From assembly GCA_000496475.1 (NCBI GenBank), contig AYMW01000002.1, positions 682,001 through 746,000 on the forward strand: a stretch of DNA of 64,000 bases. Direction: 5' to 3'. Shown piece by piece: positions 55,600 to 63,088 of this stretch (the first letter of the stretch is position 1; every line of letters starts with the position of its first letter). The stretch comes from Betaproteobacteria bacterium MOLA814 (GTDB lineage: Bacteria > Pseudomonadota > Gammaproteobacteria > Burkholderiales > Burkholderiaceae_C). The position numbers were made by a program, and so were the translations under genes. The notes under the pieces were generated by a model that saw only the letters and a program-made list of their open reading frames with translations, did no database searches and had not been told where the DNA came from.

Positions 55600-55760
55600 C
55601 GGGCACATGAACTTGTTCACCATCCCATCAACGCGAGCTTGTATGGCTTTGGGCAGATAGCCACCCAAATTCAAGGTGGCTTGATCCCGTGGTGCTCCTG
55701 CAACGTGCGGACAGCGCGTTCGGGCAGCTCTGGTGAAAAACGATTTTATGTCGTGTTCAT
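55600..55760 (-). pseudogene. IS3-family orfA (transposase) remnant
   Basis: From a minus-strand ATG at 55758-55760 the translation is MNTT-stop, then NRFSPELPERAVRTLQEHHG, which resembles the RFSPEvreRAVR start of IS3-family OrfA helix-turn-helix proteins. The frame is broken by the early stop and again near 55670, and no orfB or terminal repeats are seen. It lies about 150 bp outside attR. The call rests on one motif. Confidence 0.45.
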
Positions 55761-55920
55761 GGCTCCATCTTCTCAAAGCCTGGAGCCTCCACACCACCCG
55801 GGCAATCCAACTCCAAAGGTTGTACTCAAGTCAGGCTAAGCCTAAGATCCAGTAGAAACAAACCTGCTTCAGTCCTGCGCTTTAAGCTGCAGCACATAGC
55901 CCAGCAACAGGAGACATTTG

Positions 55921-56286
55921 ATGACACCTTATAACTACGCGCTTAAGCTGAGTATCCGTGACCATGACCTTCTTCGAGAAATGATTGGTAGAGAGGCAGG
56001 CAATGAGATGCTTAAAGAGTGTTTGGCTTGTGCAGGCGTCATACAGCCTGGACAAGGGGCTACGCCAACCCATGTAGTGGTTGACATGAACGATTTGCAA
56101 TCTATATTTCTCGCACGCTGGCTTGAAAGCGCACGCTGGGGCGGCACGATTGGCCATCCTAAAAACGATGCGGAGCGTGCGTTAAAGGGTCGCGTGCTGG
56201 TTGCTTACAAGGCGTGTGCTACCCAAATAAAAAGCTGGACAAACTATGGGGAAGATGGTGAAAGTCCAACAATACACATTGGGTGA
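55921..56286 (+). CDS. Hypothetical protein
   Basis: A 121-aa soluble protein from ATG 55921, with AGGAG 7 nt upstream, so expression is credible. Charged helical start (NYALKLSIRDHDLLREMIGREAG), one CLAC pair near residue 37, and VVVDMNDLQSIFLARWLES in the middle. No family recognised. It lies between the IS relic and the DUF3429 gene, and its stop overlaps a possible upstream start of that gene. Confidence 0.6.
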   Translation: MTPYNYALKLSIRDHDLLREMIGREAGNEMLKECLACAGVIQPGQGATPTHVVVDMNDLQSIFLARWLESARWGGTIGHPKNDAERALKGRVLVAYKACATQIKSWTNYGEDGESPTIHIG

Positions 56287-56405
56287 TGCTGGCTGGTATC
56301 GTAGCTTCTGCATTTTCTAATCAACTGGCCAGACGCCGTGTAATTTTTGAGAACCAGCTGCGTATTGCCATGAAAGATGGCGAAAGTAGGGAAAGAACTG
56401 AACAA

Positions 56406-56948
56406 ATGAACCACCACGATAGCACTACAAACACCACCGACGCGGCTGAGGCCAACAGCACACACGCACCCCTGCAAAGAGCACCCCACAGCGTGGCCAT
56501 GCACGCGCAGTTGGTGCAGCAAAAAATCTTAATCAACGGCCTTGGCTTTGGTGGCCTGCTGCCTTTTTACGGTATGGCGGCAACAGTGGCTTGGGGCCCA
56601 GCTAATTTACATCAGTGGGCACTGACTGCGTTGTCGGTTTATGCAGGCATCATCATTGCATTTATTGGTGGCGTTTCTTGGGCGCTGGCACTTGTCTGCA
56701 CGCCATCAGTGCGCATCACACAGGCGTTGCTCATTTGGAGTGTGGTGCCGCCACTGCTGGCAGCAGCCAGCTTTATGGCAGACGTGCAAACTCGGTTGTG
56801 GCTGATGGTGGTGGTGTTAGCCCTTGCATGGATTGCAGACAAACGCTTTGCTATAGCACTTGGCCTACCCGCCCAGTGGATACAACTGCGCGCTGCCCTT
56901 AGCTTGCTGGCAATCGGTGCGCTCAGCTGGGCGGCACAACAGGCCTAG
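56406..56948 (+). CDS. DUF3429-family membrane protein
   Basis: A 180-aa protein from ATG 56406 (MNHHDSTTNTTDAAEANST); an upstream in-frame ATG at 56286 would add 40 residues without membrane character. A hydrophilic, Thr/Ala-rich N terminus of about 45 residues precedes five transmembrane segments (ILINGLGFGGLLPFYGMAATVAW first; AGIIIAFIGGVSWALAL second). The pattern, with the GLGGLLPF and GGVSWALA motifs, fits DUF3429, whose role is unknown. Confidence 0.75.
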   Translation: MNHHDSTTNTTDAAEANSTHAPLQRAPHSVAMHAQLVQQKILINGLGFGGLLPFYGMAATVAWGPANLHQWALTALSVYAGIIIAFIGGVSWALALVCTPSVRITQALLIWSVVPPLLAAASFMADVQTRLWLMVVVLALAWIADKRFAIALGLPAQWIQLRAALSLLAIGALSWAAQQA

Positions 56949-57054
56949 GCGCTGAACAGAACAAGCGTCAGTTGTAACGCCAGCACAACTGATCAGACGG
57001 GTAATGCACCACCCTACAGGCCACAATTCAAATGAGCTCGTAAACGGTTTCGGC

Positions 57055-57348
57055 TCAATCCATACCGTCGACCAACGCCACATAACCAGTGGAGTTGTTC
57101 AACCGCAGCGGCAAGATGGATTGGTAATCCGCGCTGTCGTACCAAGCCTGTGCCTGCTCACGGCTGGGGAACTCAATGACCACGTGCCGTGCGGGACTAA
57201 CATGACCGTCCAACGTCGTGGCGGCTCCTCCACGCACGCGGTATTGTCCGCCGAAAGCGGCCACCACCGCTGGCACCTGCGCGCTGTAGTGGGCGTAACC
57301 ATCTGCATTGGTGATGGTGATTTGCCCGATTACATAGGCTTTTGTCAT
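57055..57348 (-). CDS. DUF1330-family protein
   Basis: A 97-aa protein from ATG 57346-57348 (MTKAYVIGQITITNADGYAHY). The ferredoxin-like dimeric alpha/beta barrel pattern is plain: FGGQYRVRGGAATTLDG and HVVIEFPSREQAQAWYDSADYQSILPLR match DUF1330. Function unknown. It is the last gene on the minus strand after the idonate-type genes and could belong to the same transcript (39-bp gap). Confidence 0.88.
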   Translation of the reverse strand: MTKAYVIGQITITNADGYAHYSAQVPAVVAAFGGQYRVRGGAATTLDGHVSPARHVVIEFPSREQAQAWYDSADYQSILPLRLNNSTGYVALVDGMD

Positions 57349-57387
57349 GTTGATACTCGCTTCAGTGTTGAACAATAGGCGTTGTTG

Positions 57388-58425
57388 TTAGTGTTCAAAT
57401 TCAATCTGCACTTTTAAAGATTTTGATTTATCACCCGCCATATTAAATGCAGCAATCACGTTGGCAACAGGCTGTACACCTGAAATAACGGGCCGGCCAT
57501 CCACCAGACGGTCATTCAAAAATCGCACCGCTGTAGCAAACTCTTGGTGAAAGCGAAAAGTACCGCGCACATCGATCTCCTTTCCTACGATTTGACTTAA
57601 CGGTATATTGACTTCCGCCCCAACGCCCACCACGACAACCACACCACGCGCGCGCACAACATTCAAAGCGTTCAAGAAAGCAGGCGCGCTGCCGGACGCT
57701 TCAAACACCACATCAAAGTAGCCCTTGTCTGCTGTGTAGGCACTCAATCCTTCTGGGTCTGTTGCCAAGTTAACGACCTTGTCGGCACCCATTGCGCTGG
57801 CGCAAGTCAAGGGCAAATCAGCAATGTCGGCGGCCACTATCGTGGCGGCGCCCGAACGGCGTAATGCGCCAATGAGCAAACTGCCAATGGGCCCACAACC
57901 CGTTACCAACACATTGGCTCCCACAACGCTGCCGGCACGTTGTATGGCGTGTAACCCAACAGACAGGGGTTCAGCAAGGGCGGCTTCTGACAGCGTTACA
58001 TGGTCTGCAACGGGGTGCACCTGGTAGGGGTGCAACATGATGTATTCACAAAAAGCGCCTTGTATGTGCGGAAACGGCATGGCACTGCCGTAAAAACGCA
58101 TGGTCAGGCACTGGTTGTGTAGACCCATTTGGCAAAAGCGGCAATGACCACAAGGCCGCGACGGGCTGATGGCAATGCGCTCTCCGATGTAGCGCCCCTC
58201 TACGCCCTCGCCTATGGCATCCACCAGGCCTGATACCTCGTGTCCCAAGGCCAATGGCTCTTTGATTCTCACTTGGCCAAATCCGCCGTGCTGGTAGTAG
58301 TGCAAATCCGATCCACAAATACCGCCGAAGGCAATTTTGGCCCGAATCATACCTGCGCTGATGTCTGGCTTGGGTTGTTTTTCAACATACAGCTGGCCAG
58401 CGCCAGCGCACATTACTGCTTGCAT
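57388..58425 (-). CDS. idnD: Zinc-dependent sugar-acid dehydrogenase, L-idonate 5-dehydrogenase type
   Basis: A 345-aa medium-chain dehydrogenase. The catalytic zinc ligands are visible in GGICGSDLHYYQHGGFG (Cys) and LALGHEVSGLV (His-Glu), the structural zinc cysteines in CGHCRFCQMGLHNQC, and the cofactor site in VTGCGPIGSLLIGALRRSG. The first gene-neighbour pair (SDR and gluconokinase) is the one expected for L-idonate oxidation to 5-ketogluconate, so the specific name is by context. Related sugar-alcohol dehydrogenases cannot be excluded. Confidence 0.82.
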   Translation of the reverse strand: MQAVMCAGAGQLYVEKQPKPDISAGMIRAKIAFGGICGSDLHYYQHGGFGQVRIKEPLALGHEVSGLVDAIGEGVEGRYIGERIAISPSRPCGHCRFCQMGLHNQCLTMRFYGSAMPFPHIQGAFCEYIMLHPYQVHPVADHVTLSEAALAEPLSVGLHAIQRAGSVVGANVLVTGCGPIGSLLIGALRRSGAATIVAADIADLPLTCASAMGADKVVNLATDPEGLSAYTADKGYFDVVFEASGSAPAFLNALNVVRARGVVVVVGVGAEVNIPLSQIVGKEIDVRGTFRFHQEFATAVRFLNDRLVDGRPVISGVQPVANVIAAFNMAGDKSKSLKVQIEFEH

Positions 58426-58434
58426 ATGAAGTCC

Positions 58435-59202
58435 TTACAGTGAGGCGGTGACACCGCCGTCGACATACAAAATATGTCCATTAACAAAACTAGAGGCATC
58501 GCTTGCCAGATACACGGCGGCAGGTCCCAACTCTTCAACATTCCCCCAACGACGGCTGGGAGTGCGGTTCACCAACCATTCAGTAAACTTCTCGTCAGCA
58601 ACCAATTTCTCGTTGAGTTCTGTTTTGTAATAGCCGGGGCCAATGCCATTGACTTGCAAGCCCAATGGGCCCCAGTCGATGGCCATTCCTTTGGTCAACA
58701 TTTTTAAGGCACCTTTACTGGCCATATAAGGCGCGATGCCCGGGCGACCAAGCTCACTTTGAACTGAGCAAATATTGATGATCTTTCCTGTGCCACGTGG
58801 AATCATTTTTTTGGCCACTGCTTGCCCAACATAAAAGGCACTGTCTAGGTTGGTTTGCAACAAACGACGCCAGTTGTCCAGATCAAATTCGTGCAAAGGT
58901 GTACGGATTTGTATACCTGCATTGTTGATCAATATATCCAACGGTCCTTGGGCATCTATTGCGGCCACACCCGACTGCACGGCTTGCGCATCGGTCACAT
59001 CAAATTCGCAAGTGCTGACGTCTAGTCCCACATCAAGCAACTTTTTTTCTGCCTGTGCAAGACGCGTTGCATCACGCCCATTCAACACAACATGTGCGCC
59101 AGCTTCACACAACGCTTGCGCCAGTGCAAAGCCAATACCCGCTGATGACCCTGTAATGAGAGCCCGACGACCATTCAGGCGAAAACGTTCTAAAACCGAC
59201 AT
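58435..59202 (-). CDS. idnO: SDR oxidoreductase, gluconate 5-dehydrogenase (IdnO) type
   Basis: A 255-aa classical SDR: cofactor motif GSSAGIGFA (about 18-26), NAGI (about 92), catalytic Ser in CSVQSE and YMASK (Tyr-x-x-x-Lys about 158). The C-terminal GPGYYKTELNEKLVAD and TPSRRWG resemble IdnO/Gno, which reduces 5-ketogluconate to gluconate. It sits 9 bp from both neighbours, a tight operon. Confidence 0.85.
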   Translation of the reverse strand: MSVLERFRLNGRRALITGSSAGIGFALAQALCEAGAHVVLNGRDATRLAQAEKKLLDVGLDVSTCEFDVTDAQAVQSGVAAIDAQGPLDILINNAGIQIRTPLHEFDLDNWRRLLQTNLDSAFYVGQAVAKKMIPRGTGKIINICSVQSELGRPGIAPYMASKGALKMLTKGMAIDWGPLGLQVNGIGPGYYKTELNEKLVADEKFTEWLVNRTPSRRWGNVEELGPAAVYLASDASSFVNGHILYVDGGVTASL

Positions 59203-59211
59203 GAGTTACTC

Positions 59212-59778
59212 CTAGGTTATGCAGGGCAAGTGCGATGGCAAGCCTATGGCGATGCGGACATGCGCAACCATATCTGGAACGCTTTGCGCCATTGACAGGG
59301 TCAACACATCTGTTTCATCTGACCCGGGACGTTCCAGCGTGTCAAATTGCGTTTGCAACAGCGACGTCGGCATGTAGTGACCAGCCCGTCCTTGCAGACG
59401 AGACATGACAAGGTCAATGGGGCCATCTAAAAATACAAAGTGAACACCAGGGCAGGCTGCACGTATGGTGTCACGGTAGGCACGCTTGAGTGTTGAGCAA
59501 GCCACCACGCGGCTGCTGTTGTCGTTGGAGTCTCCCGCTAGCGCTGCAGCCACGGCCTTGAGCCAAGGCCACCTGTGTTCGTCTTGCAAAGGCACACCTT
59601 GGCGCATCATGGCAATACTGGCGTCGGTGTGCAAGTTGTCTGCGTCTACAACCTGCCAACCCAAAGCCGCACCCAACGCATTCGCCAAGCTGCTCTTGCC
59701 GCAGCCTGAAACGCCCATAATCACCACACGTGTGGCGCCCCTTGAAGAGAAGCTAGCGTTTGCTGGTCGAATTTGCAT
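59212..59778 (-). CDS. gntK: Gluconokinase (GntK/IdnK)
   Basis: A 188-aa kinase from ATG 59776-59778. The Walker A motif GVSGCGKSS (about 27-35) and the gluconate-site DADNLHTDASIAMMRQGVPLQDEHRWPWL are diagnostic, with CSTLKRAYRDTIRAACP later. It phosphorylates gluconate to 6-phosphogluconate, which completes the idonate/ketogluconate route when paired with idnD and idnO. It is the first gene of the minus-strand operon. Confidence 0.93.
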   Translation of the reverse strand: MQIRPANASFSSRGATRVVIMGVSGCGKSSLANALGAALGWQVVDADNLHTDASIAMMRQGVPLQDEHRWPWLKAVAAALAGDSNDNSSRVVACSTLKRAYRDTIRAACPGVHFVFLDGPIDLVMSRLQGRAGHYMPTSLLQTQFDTLERPGSDETDVLTLSMAQSVPDMVAHVRIAIGLPSHLPCIT

Positions 59779-59868
59779 AGGCGTGCACAATGCTCAATAA
59801 AAGTACAGGGAGGTGCTGAACACACCGGCAACATAAAAAAGCTTATGCAAATTTTTATTGCCTCAGAA

Positions 59869-59914
59869 ATTGTAACACCATTGTTCTATTGGTATGATGA
59901 TTGAAACACCATTG
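59869..59914. promoter_or_regulatory. 15-bp direct repeat between the divergent sugar-acid operons
   Basis: ATTGTAACACCATTG (59869-59883) and ATTGAAACACCATTG (59900-59914) differ at one base and start 31 bp apart, three helical turns, with ATTGGTATGATG between them. A dimeric or oligomeric repressor, perhaps of the GntR family, is the natural reader. No regulator gene is in the visible neighbourhood. Confidence 0.55.
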
Positions 59915-59927
59915 ATGGAGTGAAGAA

Positions 59928-61184
59928 ATGATTTTGGGCGTCATTGCAGACGACTTTACTGGTGCCACCGATGTGGCGAGCATGCTGGTCAGAGCAGGCA
60001 TGAGTACGGTGCAAGTTATCGGTGTACCGGTTGGGGATGCACCAACCGCAGACGCTGTAGTGGTTGCCCTTAAATCTCGTACAGCACCTCGTGATCAAGC
60101 TGTCGATGAATCACTGCGCGCCCTGCGTTGGCTCAAGCAAGGCGGCGCGCGTCAAATTTATTTCAAATACTGCTCTACATTTGACTCTACAGACGAGGGC
60201 AACATTGGACCCGTAGGGGACGCACTGATGGCGGCATTGGATGCAACACAAACCATTGCATGCCCGGCATTGCCAGAAAACGGACGAACCATTTTCAAAG
60301 GCCACCTGTTCGTAGGCGATGCCCTGCTGAGCGACTCGAGTATGCGCGACCACCCGCTGACACCCATGCGAGATGCCAACTTGGTACATGTGCTGCAGGC
60401 ACAAACGCCGCGTACGGTTGGGCTGACGGCTTACAACACAGTTGGCCTGGGCGCGAAGGCCATTCAAGCGCAATGGGCACAGCATCCTCAAACGCACTGG
60501 TGGGTGGTCGATGCCATAGACAATGCGGCACTGGCAACCATTGCCCAAGCGTGTGCGGATCTTCCCCTCATCACAGCTGGCTCTGGCGTTGCCTTGGGTC
60601 TACCCAAGGTCTACGAGCAACGCGGTTGGCTCACACGCAATGCCCAAGCAGCCCAGCTCGATACCCTACAAGGCCGTGCATTGGTTCTCAGCGGGTCCTG
60701 TTCGTCCCAGACGCTTGCGCAGGTCGCTCAATGGATTGAGCGCCAGTTACCGGCCTACCAGCTAGACCCACTGCTGATACACGCAGACCCAGAACAAACA
60801 TTCCAACAAGCACTGGTGTGGCTATCAGGTCAGCCAGAGACTGCATTGATATACGCGAGCGCACAACAAGAAACAGTTCAGCGGGTGCAAAAAAAGCTTG
60901 GTGCAACCCACGCTGGTGAGTTGGTTGAAACGATGTTGGCGCGTTTGGCCAAGGCTGCTGTGGCCCAAGGGGTCAACCGCATAGTGGTGGCGGGTGGCGA
61001 AACGTCTGGCGCCGTTGTACAGGCTTTAAATGTCCAGCAATTGCGCATTGGACACAGCATTGCACCCGGCGTTCCTTGGACACAAGCGGTCGATAGACCA
61101 TTGCAATTGGCGCTCAAGTCGGGCAACTTTGGTGGCGTCGATTTTTTCTTTGAAGCCCTTCACACCAAAGCCCCTGCCACATGA
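59928..61184 (+). CDS. otnK: 3-oxo-tetronate kinase (four-carbon acid sugar kinase)
   Basis: A 418-aa DUF1537-family kinase that phosphorylates 3-oxo-tetronates (from erythronate or threonate) at C4. GGAG lies 7 nt before the ATG. The N-terminal substrate domain has VIADDFTGATDVASMLVRAG (about 5-24), and the nucleotide domain near 355 has IVVAGGETSGAVVQAL. It overlaps otnC by 4 bp. Confidence 0.92.
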   Translation: MILGVIADDFTGATDVASMLVRAGMSTVQVIGVPVGDAPTADAVVVALKSRTAPRDQAVDESLRALRWLKQGGARQIYFKYCSTFDSTDEGNIGPVGDALMAALDATQTIACPALPENGRTIFKGHLFVGDALLSDSSMRDHPLTPMRDANLVHVLQAQTPRTVGLTAYNTVGLGAKAIQAQWAQHPQTHWWVVDAIDNAALATIAQACADLPLITAGSGVALGLPKVYEQRGWLTRNAQAAQLDTLQGRALVLSGSCSSQTLAQVAQWIERQLPAYQLDPLLIHADPEQTFQQALVWLSGQPETALIYASAQQETVQRVQKKLGATHAGELVETMLARLAKAAVAQGVNRIVVAGGETSGAVVQALNVQQLRIGHSIAPGVPWTQAVDRPLQLALKSGNFGGVDFFFEALHTKAPAT

Positions 61185-61855
61185 ACCAAACACTTGCAGC
61201 GCTACGCGACGACATGTGCCGTGTTGGCGCATCACTCTTTGCCCGTGGCTATGTTCACGCCAGCGCTGGCAACATCAGCGTGCGTGTGCCGACACATATG
61301 GGGGGTGGGTATTTGATAACACCCACCGATGCATGCCTTGGGTTTTTAAAACCAAACGAGTTGTCATGGCTAGACGACGGTGGCTTACAACACAGTGGCA
61401 GCACCGCCAGCAAAACAATTGAACTGCATTTGAAAATCTATGAGGCAGACCAACATGCCCATTGCATCATTCACACCCACGCCACAAACTGTGTCGCCAC
61501 CACTTTAAATGAGCCACATGCAACGGGCGATTTGCTCCCGCCCATAACGCCCTATTTTGTAATGAAAGTCGGACACGTGCCACGGATTGCCTACGCCCTG
61601 CCGGGACACCCCAATGTAGCCCATGCCGTCAAGCAGGCTATTGAAGACGCCGCAGCACGGCTGTGTCCAATACGCGCCGTGATGCTAGATCGCTTAGGGC
61701 CAACGGTGTGGCATCAAACGCCATCTAGCGCAATGGCAGCCCTAGAAGAGCTAGAAGAAACTGCCAAGCTGTGGCTGCTGAGTCAAGGCCAAGCTCCAAG
61801 CCTCAGCGACGCGGCCATCAACGACCTGTGCGACACCTTTGGTGCGCATTGGTAA
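61181..61855 (+). CDS. otnC: 3-oxo-tetronate 4-phosphate decarboxylase (class II aldolase family)
   Basis: A 224-aa zinc enzyme of the class II aldolase/adducin fold (YgbL type), decarboxylating 3-oxo-tetronate 4-phosphate to dihydroxyacetone phosphate. SAGNISVRVPTHMGGGYLITPTD (about 28-50), HTHATNCVATTL with the zinc histidines (about 100) and the acid in IELHLKIYEA match. ATGA coupling to otnK. The stop region is a 9-bp tandem repeat giving three in-frame TAA. Confidence 0.92.
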   Translation: MNQTLAALRDDMCRVGASLFARGYVHASAGNISVRVPTHMGGGYLITPTDACLGFLKPNELSWLDDGGLQHSGSTASKTIELHLKIYEADQHAHCIIHTHATNCVATTLNEPHATGDLLPPITPYFVMKVGHVPRIAYALPGHPNVAHAVKQAIEDAAARLCPIRAVMLDRLGPTVWHQTPSSAMAALEELEETAKLWLLSQGQAPSLSDAAINDLCDTFGAHW

Positions 61856-61876
61856 GTTTGGTAAGTTTGGTAAGTT
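61850..61876 (+). repeat. Triple 9-bp tandem repeat at the otnC stop
   Basis: TGGTAAGTT occurs three times in tandem. Nine is a multiple of three, so the frame repeats and each unit carries a TAA in the otnC frame. Probably replication slippage. Confidence 0.8.
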
Positions 61877-61891
61877 TTGATAGCCAAGGAA

Positions 61892-63088
61892 TCAACCAAG
61901 CAAACCTCTAGCTGCCAAATTTCGCATCAGTGCACGTACACCAAATTGCCAAGGTGGCGCAGTTTCTGAGTGCTCAACCTCATTGCGCAACTCGCCTACC
62001 CAAGCACTTCGAATGCTGACCACATCACCGACGTGGTGTGTGAAGCCTGCACCCGGTGCATCACGGTCTTGTGTCGGGGTAAACAATGTGCCTGTAAACA
62101 ACATAAAGCCATCGGGGTATTGGTGGGCGCTGATGGTTTGCGCAACCAAATCCAGCGGATCACGGCTGATTCTGGCAAGGTGACTCTCGCCGCTCATGGT
62201 GTAACCGTCCTTACCCTCAACGTGCAGGCTGAGAGTCATTTGCCGCACATCATCCATACAAAAGGTCTGATCAAAGAGACGGATAAATGGCCCCAGCGCG
62301 CAGGAGGCATTGTTGTCTTTGGCTTTGCCTAACAACAGGGCACTGCGTCCTTCGATGTCACGTAAATTCACATCGTTGCCTAAAGTGATACCCACCGTTT
62401 CCCCGCGCGCATTGACAGCCAATACGACCTCAGGCTCTGGGTTGTTCCAAGCTGAATCGCTGCGAATGCCCACCCTAGCACCTGGACCAACAGCACTTAA
62501 AACAGGCGCCTTTGTAAACACCTCTGCATCGGGCCCAATACCGACCTCTAAATAGGCAGACCACCAGCCTTTTTTTTGTAGCACCTCTTTCAAAGCTATG
62601 GCCTCTACTGAGCCTGGTTTCATGCCCTGTAAATTGTCACCAACAGCCGCCATGATGTGCTCGCGCACCAGCACGGCGCCAGCTGCATCACCCTTGGCAC
62701 GCTCTTCAATGACGCGCTCTATCATGCTGTCAGCAAAAGTGACACCGCAGGCCTTAATTACCTGGACATCTGCAGGCGCGAGTAAGCGCATCACATGCGC
62801 ATCTGCAGGCAATGAGCTGTTGGCCAACAGCTCTTCAAGCCGTCCCACGAAGACGCCCTGCTCAGCTGTCAAAGCGCCTGCAGGATTCAACTCGTCCAAC
62901 ACATCCGCCACCGTTGGCCAGCGGGCTGACACATCAAACACACCCTCTGCCCTGATTGCCACCACCATTGGACCTGGTGTTGGGCCACCTGGGTTCCATG
63001 CACGTCCTAACAGCGTGCCTGCGCAGACATCATCTGGCAACAACCTGTCAACAGACTGCAATGGTCTTTGTATGTCGTCATGGCTCAT
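61892..63088 (-). CDS. Fumarylacetoacetate-hydrolase-family protein (sugar-acid dehydratase-like)
   Basis: A 398-aa protein. Start ATG 63086-63088 (MSHDDIQRPLQSVDRLLP) overlaps the upstream gene's stop by 4 bp. The FAH-like domain occupies the C-terminal part: WNNPEPEVVLAVNARGE with metal-binding Glu residues, GNDVNLRDIEGR, and GKAKDNNASCALGPFIRL. The N-terminal 110 residues (GTLLGRAWNPGGPTPGPMV) are typical of the longer form found beside sugar-acid genes. It may act as a dehydratase or hydrolase on a ketoacid; the exact reaction cannot be read from the sequence. Confidence 0.85.
   Translation of the reverse strand: MSHDDIQRPLQSVDRLLPDDVCAGTLLGRAWNPGGPTPGPMVVAIRAEGVFDVSARWPTVADVLDELNPAGALTAEQGVFVGRLEELLANSSLPADAHVMRLLAPADVQVIKACGVTFADSMIERVIEERAKGDAAGAVLVREHIMAAVGDNLQGMKPGSVEAIALKEVLQKKGWWSAYLEVGIGPDAEVFTKAPVLSAVGPGARVGIRSDSAWNNPEPEVVLAVNARGETVGITLGNDVNLRDIEGRSALLLGKAKDNNASCALGPFIRLFDQTFCMDDVRQMTLSLHVEGKDGYTMSGESHLARISRDPLDLVAQTISAHQYPDGFMLFTGTLFTPTQDRDAPGAGFTHHVGDVVSIRSAWVGELRNEVEHSETAPPWQFGVRALMRNLAARGLLG

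Noticed and set aside
55471-55797. 108-aa minus-strand frame as a gene
   Set aside because: Another frame of the same DNA shows an IS3 OrfA-like motif with stops, so this frame is most likely a by-product of decayed sequence.
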